Assembly: GCA_019114885.1 (NCBI GenBank)
Contig: DXEQ01000026.1
Location: 1 to 16,116, forward strand
DNA length: 16,116 nucleotides
From: Candidatus Anaerobutyricum stercoripullorum
Lineage (GTDB): Bacteria > Bacillota > Clostridia > Lachnospirales > Lachnospiraceae
Reading direction: 5' to 3'
The stretch's first letter is position 1. Every line of letters begins with the position of its first letter. Under the pieces are notes generated by a model that saw nothing but the letters and a program-made list of their open reading frames with translations, had not been told where the DNA came from and searched no databases. This document shows positions 1 to 8,393 of this stretch, one piece after another. The position numbers and the translations under genes were made by a program.

Positions 1-45
1 CAGACCGCCATAATCCCGGTGACGGGCAGTCGTGACACGAAGTAA
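1..45 (+). CDS. Possible 3' end of an upstream gene (partial)
   Basis: Frame 1 is open from the window edge for 14 codons and ends in TAA at 43-45, and the tail reads ...IIPVTGSRDTK. Base composition is mixed up to this stop and becomes strongly AT-rich right after it, as expected at the end of a gene. Frame 3 is also open from base 3 to a TGA at 33-35, so the frame is not certain. The fragment is too short to assign to a family, and it may be chance. Confidence 0.25.
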   Translation, partial: QTAIIPVTGSRDTK

Positions 46-53
46 AGGAGTAC

Positions 54-139
54 ATTTTCTCTAAAAGGGCAGAAAATATTTTCATTCGAAACATATTTTA
101 TTTCACAGGAAATAATATTGAAATTTTTGTGAAATAAAA
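54..139 (+). promoter_or_regulatory. AT-rich leader with inverted repeats before the helicase operon
   Basis: This region holds three symmetric elements. ATTTTCT (54-60) pairs with AGAAAAT (71-77) around a 10-base loop. GAAAATATTTTC (72-83) is a perfect 12-base palindrome. TTTTATTTCACA (96-107) is the exact reverse complement of TGTGAAATAAAA (128-139), with 20 bases between. I found no convincing -35/-10 pair at normal spacing, so I do not call a promoter position, although the operon promoter should lie in or before this stretch. The large repeat could be a regulator-binding site or an mRNA stem. It lacks the GC stem plus U-run of a standard terminator. Confidence 0.4.
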
Positions 140-168
140 AGGATTTTGGACAGATTGCACTGCGGCAG

Positions 169-176
169 AAGGAGGG
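169..176 (+). promoter_or_regulatory. Strong Shine-Dalgarno that decides the helicase start
   Basis: AAGGAGGG is a near-perfect SD sequence. It abuts the ATG at 177 with no spacer, too close for that ATG to be used efficiently. The in-frame GTG at 183 has 7 bases after GGAGG, which is close to ideal, and the TTG at 186 has 10. The GTG is therefore the preferred start. Confidence 0.6.
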
Positions 177-182
177 ATGGAT

Positions 183-2603
183 GTGTTGTCTTACCAGAAT
201 AATACGGTAAAGACTTCCGTGCGGAAGCTGGTAGAGTTTTTGCTGCGAAGCGGCGATATTGAGACGGGGACCAGTCTGGTCTCCGACCCGGAAGCGATGC
301 AGGAGGGAAGCCGTCTCCACCGGAAGATTCAGCGTTCCAAAAAGGCCGGATACCGCAGTGAGGTTGCCCTGAAAATGAGCTGGCACAGGGAAGATTATGA
401 GCTGGTGCTGGAAGGACGGGCGGACGGGATTGACATGGTGGAGAGTCCGGCGCAGGAAACGTACACGATTGCGGAAGAACAGGAAGCCGGGGAAGAAAAA
501 GAGGGCAGAAAAGTTCGCCTTCCTCTTATTGATGAGATAAAATGCGTATATAAAGACGTCACGAAAATCGAGGAGCCGGAGCTTTTGCATCTGGCGCAGG
601 CCAAATGCTATGCCTACATGTACGGAAGTCCCGCCGGATTCGGAGAGATTCTGGTGCAGATCACGTACTGCAATATCGAGACGGAGGAGATTCGCTATAT
701 TGTTAAGAAATATTCCATGACTGAGCTGGAGGAGTGGTTTGAAGATCTGATGGATCAGTACCGGCTGTGGGCGGATCAGTATGTGAAGCAGAGAAGGAAG
801 AGAAATCAGAGTATCGAGGCCATGGCATTTCCTTTTGCATATCGTTCCGGACAGAAAGAACTGGCGGCCATGGTGTATCGCTCCATCGAGGAGAAGAGGA
901 GTATTTTTCTGCAGGCACCCACAGGTGTGGGGAAGACCATCTCCACACTCTACCCGTCGTTAAAAAGTCTGGGAGAAGAGAAGGCGGAGCGGATTTTTTA
1001 TCTGACGGCCAAGACCATCACCCGCACGGTGGCAGAGCAGACGCTTTCGCTGCTGGGCAGACAGGGGCTTTCTCTGAAAGCGGTGTCCATCACGGCCAAA
1101 GAGAAGATCTGTGACAATGAGGAGATGGACTGCAATCCGGTCGCCTGTCCCAGAGCAAGAGGACATTTTGACCGCATCAACCAGGCGCTGTTTGCCCTGC
1201 TGACAGAACAGGATACCGTGGACCGGGAAGCAATCCTGGAGTACGGGGAACGCTATCAGGTATGTCCTTATGAACTGTCCTTCGAGGCTGCCCAGTGGGC
1301 GGACACGGTGATCTGTGATTATAATTATGTCTTTGATCCGCATGTGAACCGGAAAAGTCTTTTCGGTGATAAAAGCGGGCAGATACTTCTCATTGACGAG
1401 GCCCACAATCTGCTGGACCGGGCGAGAGAGATGTACAGTGCTTTTCTGAGGAAAGAGGATGTCCTTCGCATGAAGAAGCTGTTTACCGGCAAGAGCAAAG
1501 GAATTGTCCGGAAGCTGCAAAACTGTAACAGTGTGCTGTTTAAGATGAGTAAAAATACGGAGGAGATCGGGGAGCAGATCGATCAGCTGTATTACCCGTT
1601 GTTCTGGCTGCTGGCCTCCATGGAGGAGTACCTGAAAGACCATCCGGAGATGGAACAGCGAGAGGAAGCGGTAGAGTTTTATTTTCAGGCGAGACATTTT
1701 TTTATGATTCTGGATACGATGGAAGACGGGTATGATATTTACGGACAGGGGACGGGCTCGCATCTGATGGTGCGTCTGTTCTGCGTGGATCCGTCCACCC
1801 GCCTTGCGGAGTATCTTGACCGGTGCCGGGCGGGCATCTTTTTTTCCGCCACGCTGCTGCCCGTTCCCTATTACCGGCAGCTTCTGGGAGGCAATGCCAT
1901 GGATGCCTTCCGCATTACTTCGCCTTTTGAGCAGAAGAAAAAGCTTCTGACTATCACTTCCGATGTGACAAGCCGCTACAGCCGGCGGGGAGAGCAGCAG
2001 TATCTGCGGATCGTGCGATACATGGAAAAGACCATATCCGTAAAGCCTGGCAACTACATGATTTTCTTTCCGTCCTACGAGATGCTCTCGCAGGTGCTCG
2101 CCCTGGCGGAAGAAAGCACGCTGTCTCTGGCGGCAGACATTCTGGTTCAGAACGCTTCCATGAGCGAGAAGGAGAGAGAAGAGTTCCTGTCGGCTTTCCG
2201 GGAGGATAACCGGAGGTCTCTGGTGGGATTCTGTGTACTGGGCAGCATTTTTTCCGAGGGTATCGATCTGGCAGGGCAGAGACTGATCGGCGTGTTGATC
2301 GTAGGAACGGGGATTCCGCAGATCTGTGAGGAGCGGGAGCGGATCCGGTCCTATTTTGACAGGAGAGGGAAAAAGGGGTATGATTATGCATACCGATTCC
2401 CCGGTATGAACAAGGTGCTGCAGGCGGCGGGAAGGGTGATCCGGACCGACCGGGATACGGGAACCATCCTGCTGATGGACGACCGTTTTTTGTGGCGGGA
2501 GAATCAGATGCTTCTGCCGGAGGAATGGGACAGCTATTATGAAGTAAACCTCGATAATTATGAAAATGTACTGGAAAGATTCTGGAAAGAACAGGGAAAA
2601 TGA
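183..2603 (+). CDS. DinG/Rad3-type ATP-dependent DNA helicase with N-terminal PD-(D/E)XK-like domain
   Basis: This is a superfamily 2 helicase of the XPD/Rad3/DinG group, which unwinds DNA 5'-3' using ATP; a repair or replication role is likely. Residues are numbered from the GTG at 183 (806 aa). Residues 1 to about 200 resemble a PD-(D/E)XK nuclease: Asp81 in a RADG motif, Glu118-Ile-Lys120 and the Cas4/RecB-like QxxxY at 139-143. Walker A APTGVGKT is at 245-252 and the DEAH box at 405-408. Cys310, Cys317, Cys322 and Cys361 lie between them with the spacing of the XPD/DinG Fe-S cluster. Motif VI QAAGRVIR is at 747-754. The ATG at 177 is an alternative start but its SD is too close. It heads a six-gene train, and the next start overlaps its stop. 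Helicase identity is firm; nuclease activity is inferred from motifs. Confidence 0.93.
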   Translation: MLSYQNNTVKTSVRKLVEFLLRSGDIETGTSLVSDPEAMQEGSRLHRKIQRSKKAGYRSEVALKMSWHREDYELVLEGRADGIDMVESPAQETYTIAEEQEAGEEKEGRKVRLPLIDEIKCVYKDVTKIEEPELLHLAQAKCYAYMYGSPAGFGEILVQITYCNIETEEIRYIVKKYSMTELEEWFEDLMDQYRLWADQYVKQRRKRNQSIEAMAFPFAYRSGQKELAAMVYRSIEEKRSIFLQAPTGVGKTISTLYPSLKSLGEEKAERIFYLTAKTITRTVAEQTLSLLGRQGLSLKAVSITAKEKICDNEEMDCNPVACPRARGHFDRINQALFALLTEQDTVDREAILEYGERYQVCPYELSFEAAQWADTVICDYNYVFDPHVNRKSLFGDKSGQILLIDEAHNLLDRAREMYSAFLRKEDVLRMKKLFTGKSKGIVRKLQNCNSVLFKMSKNTEEIGEQIDQLYYPLFWLLASMEEYLKDHPEMEQREEAVEFYFQARHFFMILDTMEDGYDIYGQGTGSHLMVRLFCVDPSTRLAEYLDRCRAGIFFSATLLPVPYYRQLLGGNAMDAFRITSPFEQKKKLLTITSDVTSRYSRRGEQQYLRIVRYMEKTISVKPGNYMIFFPSYEMLSQVLALAEESTLSLAADILVQNASMSEKEREEFLSAFREDNRRSLVGFCVLGSIFSEGIDLAGQRLIGVLIVGTGIPQICEERERIRSYFDRRGKKGYDYAYRFPGMNKVLQAAGRVIRTDRDTGTILLMDDRFLWRENQMLLPEEWDSYYEVNLDNYENVLERFWKEQGK

Positions 2604-3283
2604 GATACAATAATCTACAGGAGGCAGTCTTCTTAAAGAGGCCCAACCGGTTCCGGGCTCACATCCGAATCCATGGAAAAGAGGAGATCTGCCATGTGAA
2701 AAATACAGGGCGTCTGGGAGAGCTGTTGCTGCCCGGCGTCAGGATATTGGTGGAACCGGCCGCACCCGGAAGCAGCCGGAAGACAAAGTATTCTCTGATC
2801 TGTGTCAGGAAAGACGGGCAGTGGGTCAACATTGATTCGCAGGCGCCCAACAGGCTGGCACAGGAGTGGATCGCGGACGGCGGATTCTTAAAAGACGTCA
2901 CCCTGATCCGGAGAGAGAAACAATACGGCGGTTCCCGCTTTGATCTTTATGTGGAGGCGGGCGGCGAAAAATGGTATATTGAAGTCAAGGGAGTGACGCT
3001 CAACGTGGATGGAACGGCCATGTTTCCGGACGCCCCCACCGAAAGAGGAAAGAAGCATGTGGAGGAGCTCATTGCCTGCCGGAAAGACGGGTACCGGAGC
3101 GCTATCCTCTTTGTGATTCAGATGAAAGGCGTGCAGCGGTTTGCACCTTTTGATGAAAGACAGCCGGAGTTTGCCGCGGCGCTGCGTCAGGCAGAGAAAG
3201 CGGGCGTGATCGTCCGCGCGGTGGACTGCATTGTGACGGGCGACAGTATCTATATCGATGCGCAGGTGCCGGTCTGTCTGTAA
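2600..3283 (+). CDS. sfsA: SfsA family DNA/RNA nuclease
   Basis: This belongs to the SfsA family (sugar fermentation stimulation protein A), now regarded as a PD-(D/E)XK-fold nucleic-acid binding protein or nuclease. The older link to maltose metabolism in E. coli is indirect. At 227 aa it has the normal family length. Visible hallmarks are RPNRF near the N-terminus, HVKNTGR at 32-38, the catalytic-type Asp115 in SRFDLY, and Glu128-Val-Lys130 within IEVKGVTL, followed by MFPDAPTERGKKH (141-153). The ATG overlaps the helicase stop as ATGA, so translation is probably coupled. Its place beside a helicase with a nuclease-like domain suggests a shared nucleic-acid role, but that is inference. Confidence 0.94.
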   Translation: MRYNNLQEAVFLKRPNRFRAHIRIHGKEEICHVKNTGRLGELLLPGVRILVEPAAPGSSRKTKYSLICVRKDGQWVNIDSQAPNRLAQEWIADGGFLKDVTLIRREKQYGGSRFDLYVEAGGEKWYIEVKGVTLNVDGTAMFPDAPTERGKKHVEELIACRKDGYRSAILFVIQMKGVQRFAPFDERQPEFAAALRQAEKAGVIVRAVDCIVTGDSIYIDAQVPVCL

Positions 3284-3292
3284 GGAGGAAGT

Positions 3293-4204
3293 ATGATAGC
3301 CTACTGGAAGTTGATCACAACGCCGTTGATCGGCGCTGTGATCGGATATGCCACCAACTGGGTGGCGGTAAAGATGTTATTTCGGCCGAGAAAAGAGATC
3401 TGTGTATTCGGAAAGCGTCTGCCCTTTACTCCGGGAGTGATTCCCAGAGGAAAGGCGCGGCTGGCCAGAGCCATCGGCCGGGCAGTGGAGGAACAGCTCC
3501 TGACAGCGGAGGTCCTTAAGGAGGTCCTGCTGTCTTCGGAGAAAAAAGAACGCTTAAGGCGCGAAGTCTCCGCTTTTCTGGAAAAAGAAAGAAAGTCAGA
3601 AGAATCTCTGCGACAGGCGGCACAGCGGCTGCTGCCGGAGGAGCGGATCGATGATTTTGTGGAGAGCGCGGAGGAGACCGTGACGGACATGGTCTATGAC
3701 AAGGTGCTTCAGATGAACGTAGGTGAGATCATTGCCGACAAGGTGATGGAGAGCGCCAGAGAGAAATTAAAGGATTCCATGTTCGGGATGATGCTCGGCG
3801 GATCGGTACTCGAGCCCATCGTAAGACAGGTGGAGGAGAAGATCAACGCCTATGTGGCGGAGTACGGACGGGGAGTCATCGAGCAGATGGTTCTGGAAGA
3901 GTCGGAGAAGCTGCAGGCAAAGACCGTGGGAGAGACAGTATGCCGGGTGGAAGAATACGGTGTGGATATCCCGTCTGTGGTACTTGCGCAGTATGAGACG
4001 ATGGTGTCGGAAAAGCTGCCGCAGATTCTCGGTTCCCTGCAGCTGTCCGCGGTGGTGGAAGAGCGGATCAACGCCATGGAAGTGGAGCAGGTGGAAGAGT
4101 TGATGCTGTCTATCATGAAGAAGGAACTTTCCGCTGTGGTGAACCTGGGCGCCCTGATCGGGCTGATTCTGGGACTTATCAATGCGGCGATATTATATAT
4201 CTGA
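3293..4204 (+). CDS. DUF445 family membrane protein (YheB-like)
   Basis: This is a 303-aa DUF445-family protein of unknown function. A hydrophobic N-terminal segment (about residues 7-29) contains the family signature GYATNWVAVKMLFRP at 18-32. It is followed by FTPGVIPRGK at 45-54. The middle (about 55-275) is long, charged, helical and Glu/Lys-rich, with coiled-coil character. The last 22 residues are a second hydrophobic segment ending at the C-terminus. The layout suggests a helical domain anchored to the cytoplasmic membrane at both ends. The start is set by the GGAGG of TAAGGAGGAAGT just before the ATG, directly after the sfsA stop. I infer co-transcription with its neighbours. No enzymatic role can be read from the sequence. 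Confidence 0.9.
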   Translation: MIAYWKLITTPLIGAVIGYATNWVAVKMLFRPRKEICVFGKRLPFTPGVIPRGKARLARAIGRAVEEQLLTAEVLKEVLLSSEKKERLRREVSAFLEKERKSEESLRQAAQRLLPEERIDDFVESAEETVTDMVYDKVLQMNVGEIIADKVMESAREKLKDSMFGMMLGGSVLEPIVRQVEEKINAYVAEYGRGVIEQMVLEESEKLQAKTVGETVCRVEEYGVDIPSVVLAQYETMVSEKLPQILGSLQLSAVVEERINAMEVEQVEELMLSIMKKELSAVVNLGALIGLILGLINAAILYI

Positions 4205-4227
4205 CAGAAATGAAAGGAGAAGGGGTT

Positions 4228-4947
4228 ATGGATGACAAGATCAGAAAACTGAAAGAGATTGTGGATAACACGGATAATCTGGTGTTTTTCGGTGGAGCGG
4301 GGGTTTCCACGGAAAGCGGTATCCCGGATTTTCGAAGCACCGACGGACTTTACAATATGAAATACAAATATCCGCCGGAGACGATCGTGAGCCATACATT
4401 TTTTGTGCGAAAGACGGAGGATTTCTATGAATTCTACAAGGACAAGATGATGGCTCTGGACGCCAAACCAAATAAGGCGCATTACAAGCTGGCCGAGTGG
4501 GAGAAGGAAGGCAAGTGCCGGGCGGTGGTCACCCAGAATATCGACGGTCTCCATCAGATGGCGGGCAGCAAAAAGGTGCTGGAACTGCACGGAAGCATTC
4601 ACAGAAATTATTGTACCAAATGCGGCAAGTTTTTTGACGCGGCCTATGTAAAAAACAGCGACGGCGTGCCGCGCTGCGATGAGTGCGGCGGTCTTGTGAA
4701 GCCGGATGTGGTTCTCTATGAGGAGAGTCTGGACAGTCAGACTATTTCGGACGCGGTGTACGCGATCGCCCACGCGGATGTCCTGATCATCGGAGGGACA
4801 TCCCTTGCCGTGTATCCTGCCGCGGGCATGATCGATTATTTCCGGGGAAGTCATCTGGTGCTCATCAACCGTTCCTCCACTCCGAGAGACAGTCAGGCGG
4901 ATCTGATCATCAATGACAGTATTGGCGAGGTATTTGGACAATTATGA
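4228..4947 (+). CDS. Sirtuin (SIR2 family NAD-dependent protein deacylase)
   Basis: This enzyme removes acetyl or other acyl groups from lysines while consuming NAD+, in the cytoplasm. Numbered from the ATG at 4228 (239 aa), the sequence shows GAGVSTESGIPDFRS (23-37) for NAD binding, QNID (103-106), the catalytic His121 in ELHGSIH, and a zinc site of Cys129, Cys132, Cys150 and Cys153. GTSLAVYPAAG (190-200) belongs to the Rossmann core. All key residues are present and the length is normal for a CobB-like protein. The start was chosen because AAAGGAGA (4213-4220) precedes the ATG at 4228 by 7 bases; an in-frame ATG at 4210 has no SD. Its stop overlaps the next start as ATGA. The chaperone neighbours suggest possible substrates, which is inference. 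Confidence 0.93.
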   Translation: MDDKIRKLKEIVDNTDNLVFFGGAGVSTESGIPDFRSTDGLYNMKYKYPPETIVSHTFFVRKTEDFYEFYKDKMMALDAKPNKAHYKLAEWEKEGKCRAVVTQNIDGLHQMAGSKKVLELHGSIHRNYCTKCGKFFDAAYVKNSDGVPRCDECGGLVKPDVVLYEESLDSQTISDAVYAIAHADVLIIGGTSLAVYPAAGMIDYFRGSHLVLINRSSTPRDSQADLIINDSIGEVFGQL

Positions 4948-7900
4948 CGGAGAACTGTTTTGATGTGCTGGGCATCGACCCCACGAAAGATGAGAATATC
5001 ATAAAGAAGGCATACCGCAGGCTTTTGCACACTGTGAATCCGGAGGATGACGCAAAGGGTTTCCAGAGACTCCGAAGCGCCTATGAGGAAGCCTGCCGCT
5101 ATGCCCGAAAACAGGAACGACCGCACAGGAAGCGCGCATCAGAACAGTTTGTGGAGCAGTGCGAGGCGCTGTATGATGATTTCTTCCGACGGATATGTCC
5201 TTCGGAATGGGAGACGCTTTTTGCGGATCCGGTCTGTGTCAGTCTGGAGACGGAAGAAGAGGTGCGCAGGGCGTTTCTCACCTTTTTGATGGAACATTTT
5301 CACCTGCCGGATGCTGTGTGGCAGTGTGTGGACCGGACTTTTGACATATGTGGCGGCCGCCGGACATTGCGGGAGTGGCTGCCGGAAGATTTCGTGGACT
5401 ATCTGTGTCAGGCGGTGCGGGGAGAAGGTCTCATTAATTATGCGCTCTTTCAGGAAGGAGTCGGTGAAAGCGCGGAATATGACGCCTATATCGACCTGTA
5501 CTGCCAGCTGCGTCAGTTCACAGATCTGGGGCTGATGGAACAGGCGCGGGACAGACTCAGACAGTTGAAGGAGACAGGGATATACCATCCTTACGCGGAG
5601 ATTGAGGAGGCCAGAATTCTTCTGTATGAAGAACAGAAGGAGGAGGCCGGGGAGATTTTTATCCGTCTCGGGAATCAATATCCGATGGAAGAACGCATTG
5701 CCTGCTGTTACGGTCAGTTTTTACAGATGGAAGACCGCTGGGAAGAAGTGGGAGATCTCTATGACCGGCTTCTTCGCTCCCATCCGGACTCTCTTCTGGC
5801 CGGGACCGGCAGGGCGGAGCAGATGCTCCACGCCGGAGAATACCGGCAGGCGAGGGAGGAGATTCTTGACCTGCTGGAGCACAGTCCGCAGGATGAACGG
5901 CTCATGAAGGACCTGACGGACGCCAATGTTTTTATGATTGAAGAATTGTGCACTCTGCGGGAAATAAGGACGCTGACACAGGACGAGGAGATGGATCTTG
6001 GCTGGTGTTATTACCAGAATATGCGTTTTGATGAGGCGCTGGCAGTGCTTGACGCATTGGAACCGGACGAGGATCATCTGCTGGATTATCATAATCTGAA
6101 GGGCAGAGTCTATATGACGCTGGACAGGAATGAGGAAGCGCTTATTCATCTCGAACCGTGGCTGTCGGAGCTTTTGAGGATTCGACCGGACGGGACGAAG
6201 AAGACAAAACGGCGGCTGGCGCGACTAGGATATGCCTGTTACATGGTCGGTTCCGCCAAGGCGGCCATCCTGCTGGCGGAAGAGAAAAGCGGCGGCCGCA
6301 AAGCGGCCGGGAAAAACGCAGAAGTTCTGGCGGAAGCGACCGGGCAAGCCGGTACATTTGCTGATCAGGAAGCATATGACGCGGCTTTTGCGGAAGCCAT
6401 GGAGTATTTTGACAGAGCCATCGCCGTGGAGACGGAGGAGAGTCAGATCGTCAGTTATTATCATACGATGGCGGACATATACCGGCGCCGAAAGGATTTC
6501 GGACGGGTGATGGATGCCTGCGATCAGATGCTGCTGCGCAATCCGGGATACTATCCTGCGGTCCTGCTGCGGCAGGAGGCTGCCCTGGCTCTCGGGATGT
6601 ATCAGCAGACGATGGATGATTATCAGCGGGCGGTGCACATGTATCCGTATTACGGACGTCCGTACGCGACGTTGATAAAAATGTATTTTCTGTTCGGGGA
6701 GTATGATAAGGCAGGGGAGGTCCTTAAGGATACGGAGGATAAGAAGATCGAGAGCGACGCCCTTGTTCTCCTCACGGCAAGATACCGGGCGATCACGGCA
6801 AAAAGCCGGGATGATCTGAAAGAATCTCTGCGCATGCTGGATGATCTGAAAGGAAAAGGCTGGAAGTATACTTCAGATCTGGATGAGGAGGAATGGACGG
6901 AGATTGATTACCGCCGGGGTCTGATTCTCACGGATCTGGGACGTCTTTCGGAGGCCAGAAAGGCGATGGAGGATTCTCTCGCCGCAGGCGGGGACGATGT
7001 GTCCCGGCTGTTTGGCTACGCGGCGATCCTGATGCAGATGGAGGAGTATGATCAGGCCATCTCCTGGTTTTTGAAGGCGCTTACCTATGTGCCGGACGAT
7101 GTGGGGATTCTGTACCGTATCGGCTGGTGCTATAAGTTAAAGGGCGAGTACGAGGAGGCCCTGTCTTATATGAAGAAGGTGCTGGAGCTGGACGCCGGAC
7201 ATCAGGGAGTTCGCATGGTCATTGTGGAACTGTATGAGCGGCTGGCGAGAAGGAAAGAGGATAATGCCTATTATCATCTGGCCCTCCCTTATATGCAGGA
7301 ACAGGTGAAGATGTATCCGGAGGAATATTATCGGATGGAGATGGGCCTTTTGTATCTGGATATGGACGCCTACGAGAAGGCACTTGCGCTGTTTGAACAG
7401 ATCATCGACGAGAATCCGGAGAGTGTTTTTGCTTATAATAATGCGGGAAGCTGTTATCTGTCCATGGACCGGCCGGAGAAGGCGGAGCCCCTTTTTTGCA
7501 AAGCAGCGGAACTCATGAAGAATGAAATCACTCCTTTGCCGTATAATAATCTTGCGAAATGTTACCGGATGATGGGAAATTATAAAAAAGCCCTTGCCTG
7601 TTATGAGAAGAACCGGAAGCTGTTTCCGGATGACGCGGATATCTACCTGCTGCTTGGTGATCTTTACCGGGAAAATGAACAGTATGCCCGGGCAGTCGCC
7701 ACCTACGAGGAGGGGATGAGCAAGACGGAGCATCCGGCGCCTCTTGAGATGGAGATGTTTCGGACTTACGGCATGAAAGGGGATTATGACCGGGCGGTGT
7801 CTCTGCTTGGCCGGCTTCGGAAGAAATATCCGAAAGACCCCGTTCTTTACCAGCTGGCAGGCGAGGTGTACCTGTTTGGTTTTCGAAGAGGAAGGGAAGC

Positions 7901-8393
7901 CGCCGGATATCTTCTGGAGGCGCTGCGCCTGTGCGGGCAGGATGAAAATATGGAATGTTTCCGCGGCAGCCTGTATCTTCTGGGACGGTGCCGGTTGTTC
8001 CTCGGAGAAGAGGAGGAGGCGCGGCGCTGTTTTAAAGAATATATCACAGCCTGCCGGGGAGAAGACGGCTGTTCCCGCAGATACGAAGAGTTCTACGGAG
8101 AGCGGGGACGCCGCAAATACCGGATTGGCTGCGCATGGTTCTTTCTCGGCAGATGGGAAGAGGCAAAGCAGTGTTTCCGGGAAATGCATACGCAGGACTG
8201 TCGCTGCGACGGCTGTGTCAGAACCTGCTGCTATGAGATGCTTCTGGCGGAGGCCATGGTGCTTCTGGCGCAGGGAGAGGTTTCCCTTGCCGCTGAGAAA
8301 TATAACATGGCGGCAGAGCAGGTGCCGGATGATATGGAACATCGTTTTGAGGCAGACCAGCTTCGGGAGAAAATACGGGAGGAATCATCATGA
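4944..8393 (+). CDS. J-domain-like/TPR repeat co-chaperone, 1149 aa, without HPD motif
   Basis: The first ~58 residues look like a DnaJ J-domain: FDVLGIDPTKDENIIKKAYR, a loop, then a helix with FQRLRSAYEEA. The loop that normally holds the invariant HPD reads HTVNPEDD (29-36). The rest is helical repeats of TPR type. The clearest run is about residues 690-930, with units such as YNNAGSCYLSMDRPEKAEPLF. A Gly/Ala-rich break at about 449-475 interrupts the array. The C-terminal part has a cysteine cluster at 1086, 1088, 1091, 1095 and 1096, with Cys1037 and Cys1043 upstream. The gene overlaps the sirtuin stop and the hscC start as ATGA. J-domain proteins recruit Hsp70s, so the HscC encoded next is the obvious partner. 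There is no signal peptide and no clear membrane segment, so it is probably cytoplasmic. The function of the TPR part is unknown. Confidence 0.88.
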   Translation: MTENCFDVLGIDPTKDENIIKKAYRRLLHTVNPEDDAKGFQRLRSAYEEACRYARKQERPHRKRASEQFVEQCEALYDDFFRRICPSEWETLFADPVCVSLETEEEVRRAFLTFLMEHFHLPDAVWQCVDRTFDICGGRRTLREWLPEDFVDYLCQAVRGEGLINYALFQEGVGESAEYDAYIDLYCQLRQFTDLGLMEQARDRLRQLKETGIYHPYAEIEEARILLYEEQKEEAGEIFIRLGNQYPMEERIACCYGQFLQMEDRWEEVGDLYDRLLRSHPDSLLAGTGRAEQMLHAGEYRQAREEILDLLEHSPQDERLMKDLTDANVFMIEELCTLREIRTLTQDEEMDLGWCYYQNMRFDEALAVLDALEPDEDHLLDYHNLKGRVYMTLDRNEEALIHLEPWLSELLRIRPDGTKKTKRRLARLGYACYMVGSAKAAILLAEEKSGGRKAAGKNAEVLAEATGQAGTFADQEAYDAAFAEAMEYFDRAIAVETEESQIVSYYHTMADIYRRRKDFGRVMDACDQMLLRNPGYYPAVLLRQEAALALGMYQQTMDDYQRAVHMYPYYGRPYATLIKMYFLFGEYDKAGEVLKDTEDKKIESDALVLLTARYRAITAKSRDDLKESLRMLDDLKGKGWKYTSDLDEEEWTEIDYRRGLILTDLGRLSEARKAMEDSLAAGGDDVSRLFGYAAILMQMEEYDQAISWFLKALTYVPDDVGILYRIGWCYKLKGEYEEALSYMKKVLELDAGHQGVRMVIVELYERLARRKEDNAYYHLALPYMQEQVKMYPEEYYRMEMGLLYLDMDAYEKALALFEQIIDENPESVFAYNNAGSCYLSMDRPEKAEPLFCKAAELMKNEITPLPYNNLAKCYRMMGNYKKALACYEKNRKLFPDDADIYLLLGDLYRENEQYARAVATYEEGMSKTEHPAPLEMEMFRTYGMKGDYDRAVSLLGRLRKKYPKDPVLYQLAGEVYLFGFRRGREAAGYLLEALRLCGQDENMECFRGSLYLLGRCRLFLGEEEEARRCFKEYITACRGEDGCSRRYEEFYGERGRRKYRIGCAWFFLGRWEEAKQCFREMHTQDCRCDGCVRTCCYEMLLAEAMVLLAQGEVSLAAEKYNMAAEQVPDDMEHRFEADQLREKIREESS

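Noticed and set aside
84..99. Possible LexA box before the helicase (CGAAACATATTTT)
   Set aside because: It resembles the box at 15929-15942 but has one extra base between half-sites and no matching GTTCG arm, so the spacing is wrong.
960..1763. Minus-strand 267-codon open frame opposite the helicase
   Set aside because: It overlaps the DEAH-box and Fe-S coding region of a certain gene and has no independent support.
3850..4941. Minus-strand 363-codon open frame across the DUF445 and sirtuin genes
   Set aside because: It spans two real genes on the other strand, whose motifs are conserved, and shows no family features.
7137..8342. Minus-strand 401-codon open frame opposite the J-TPR gene
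   Set aside because: It is antisense to clear TPR-encoding sequence, His/Leu/Arg-rich as shadows usually are, with no SD or domain.
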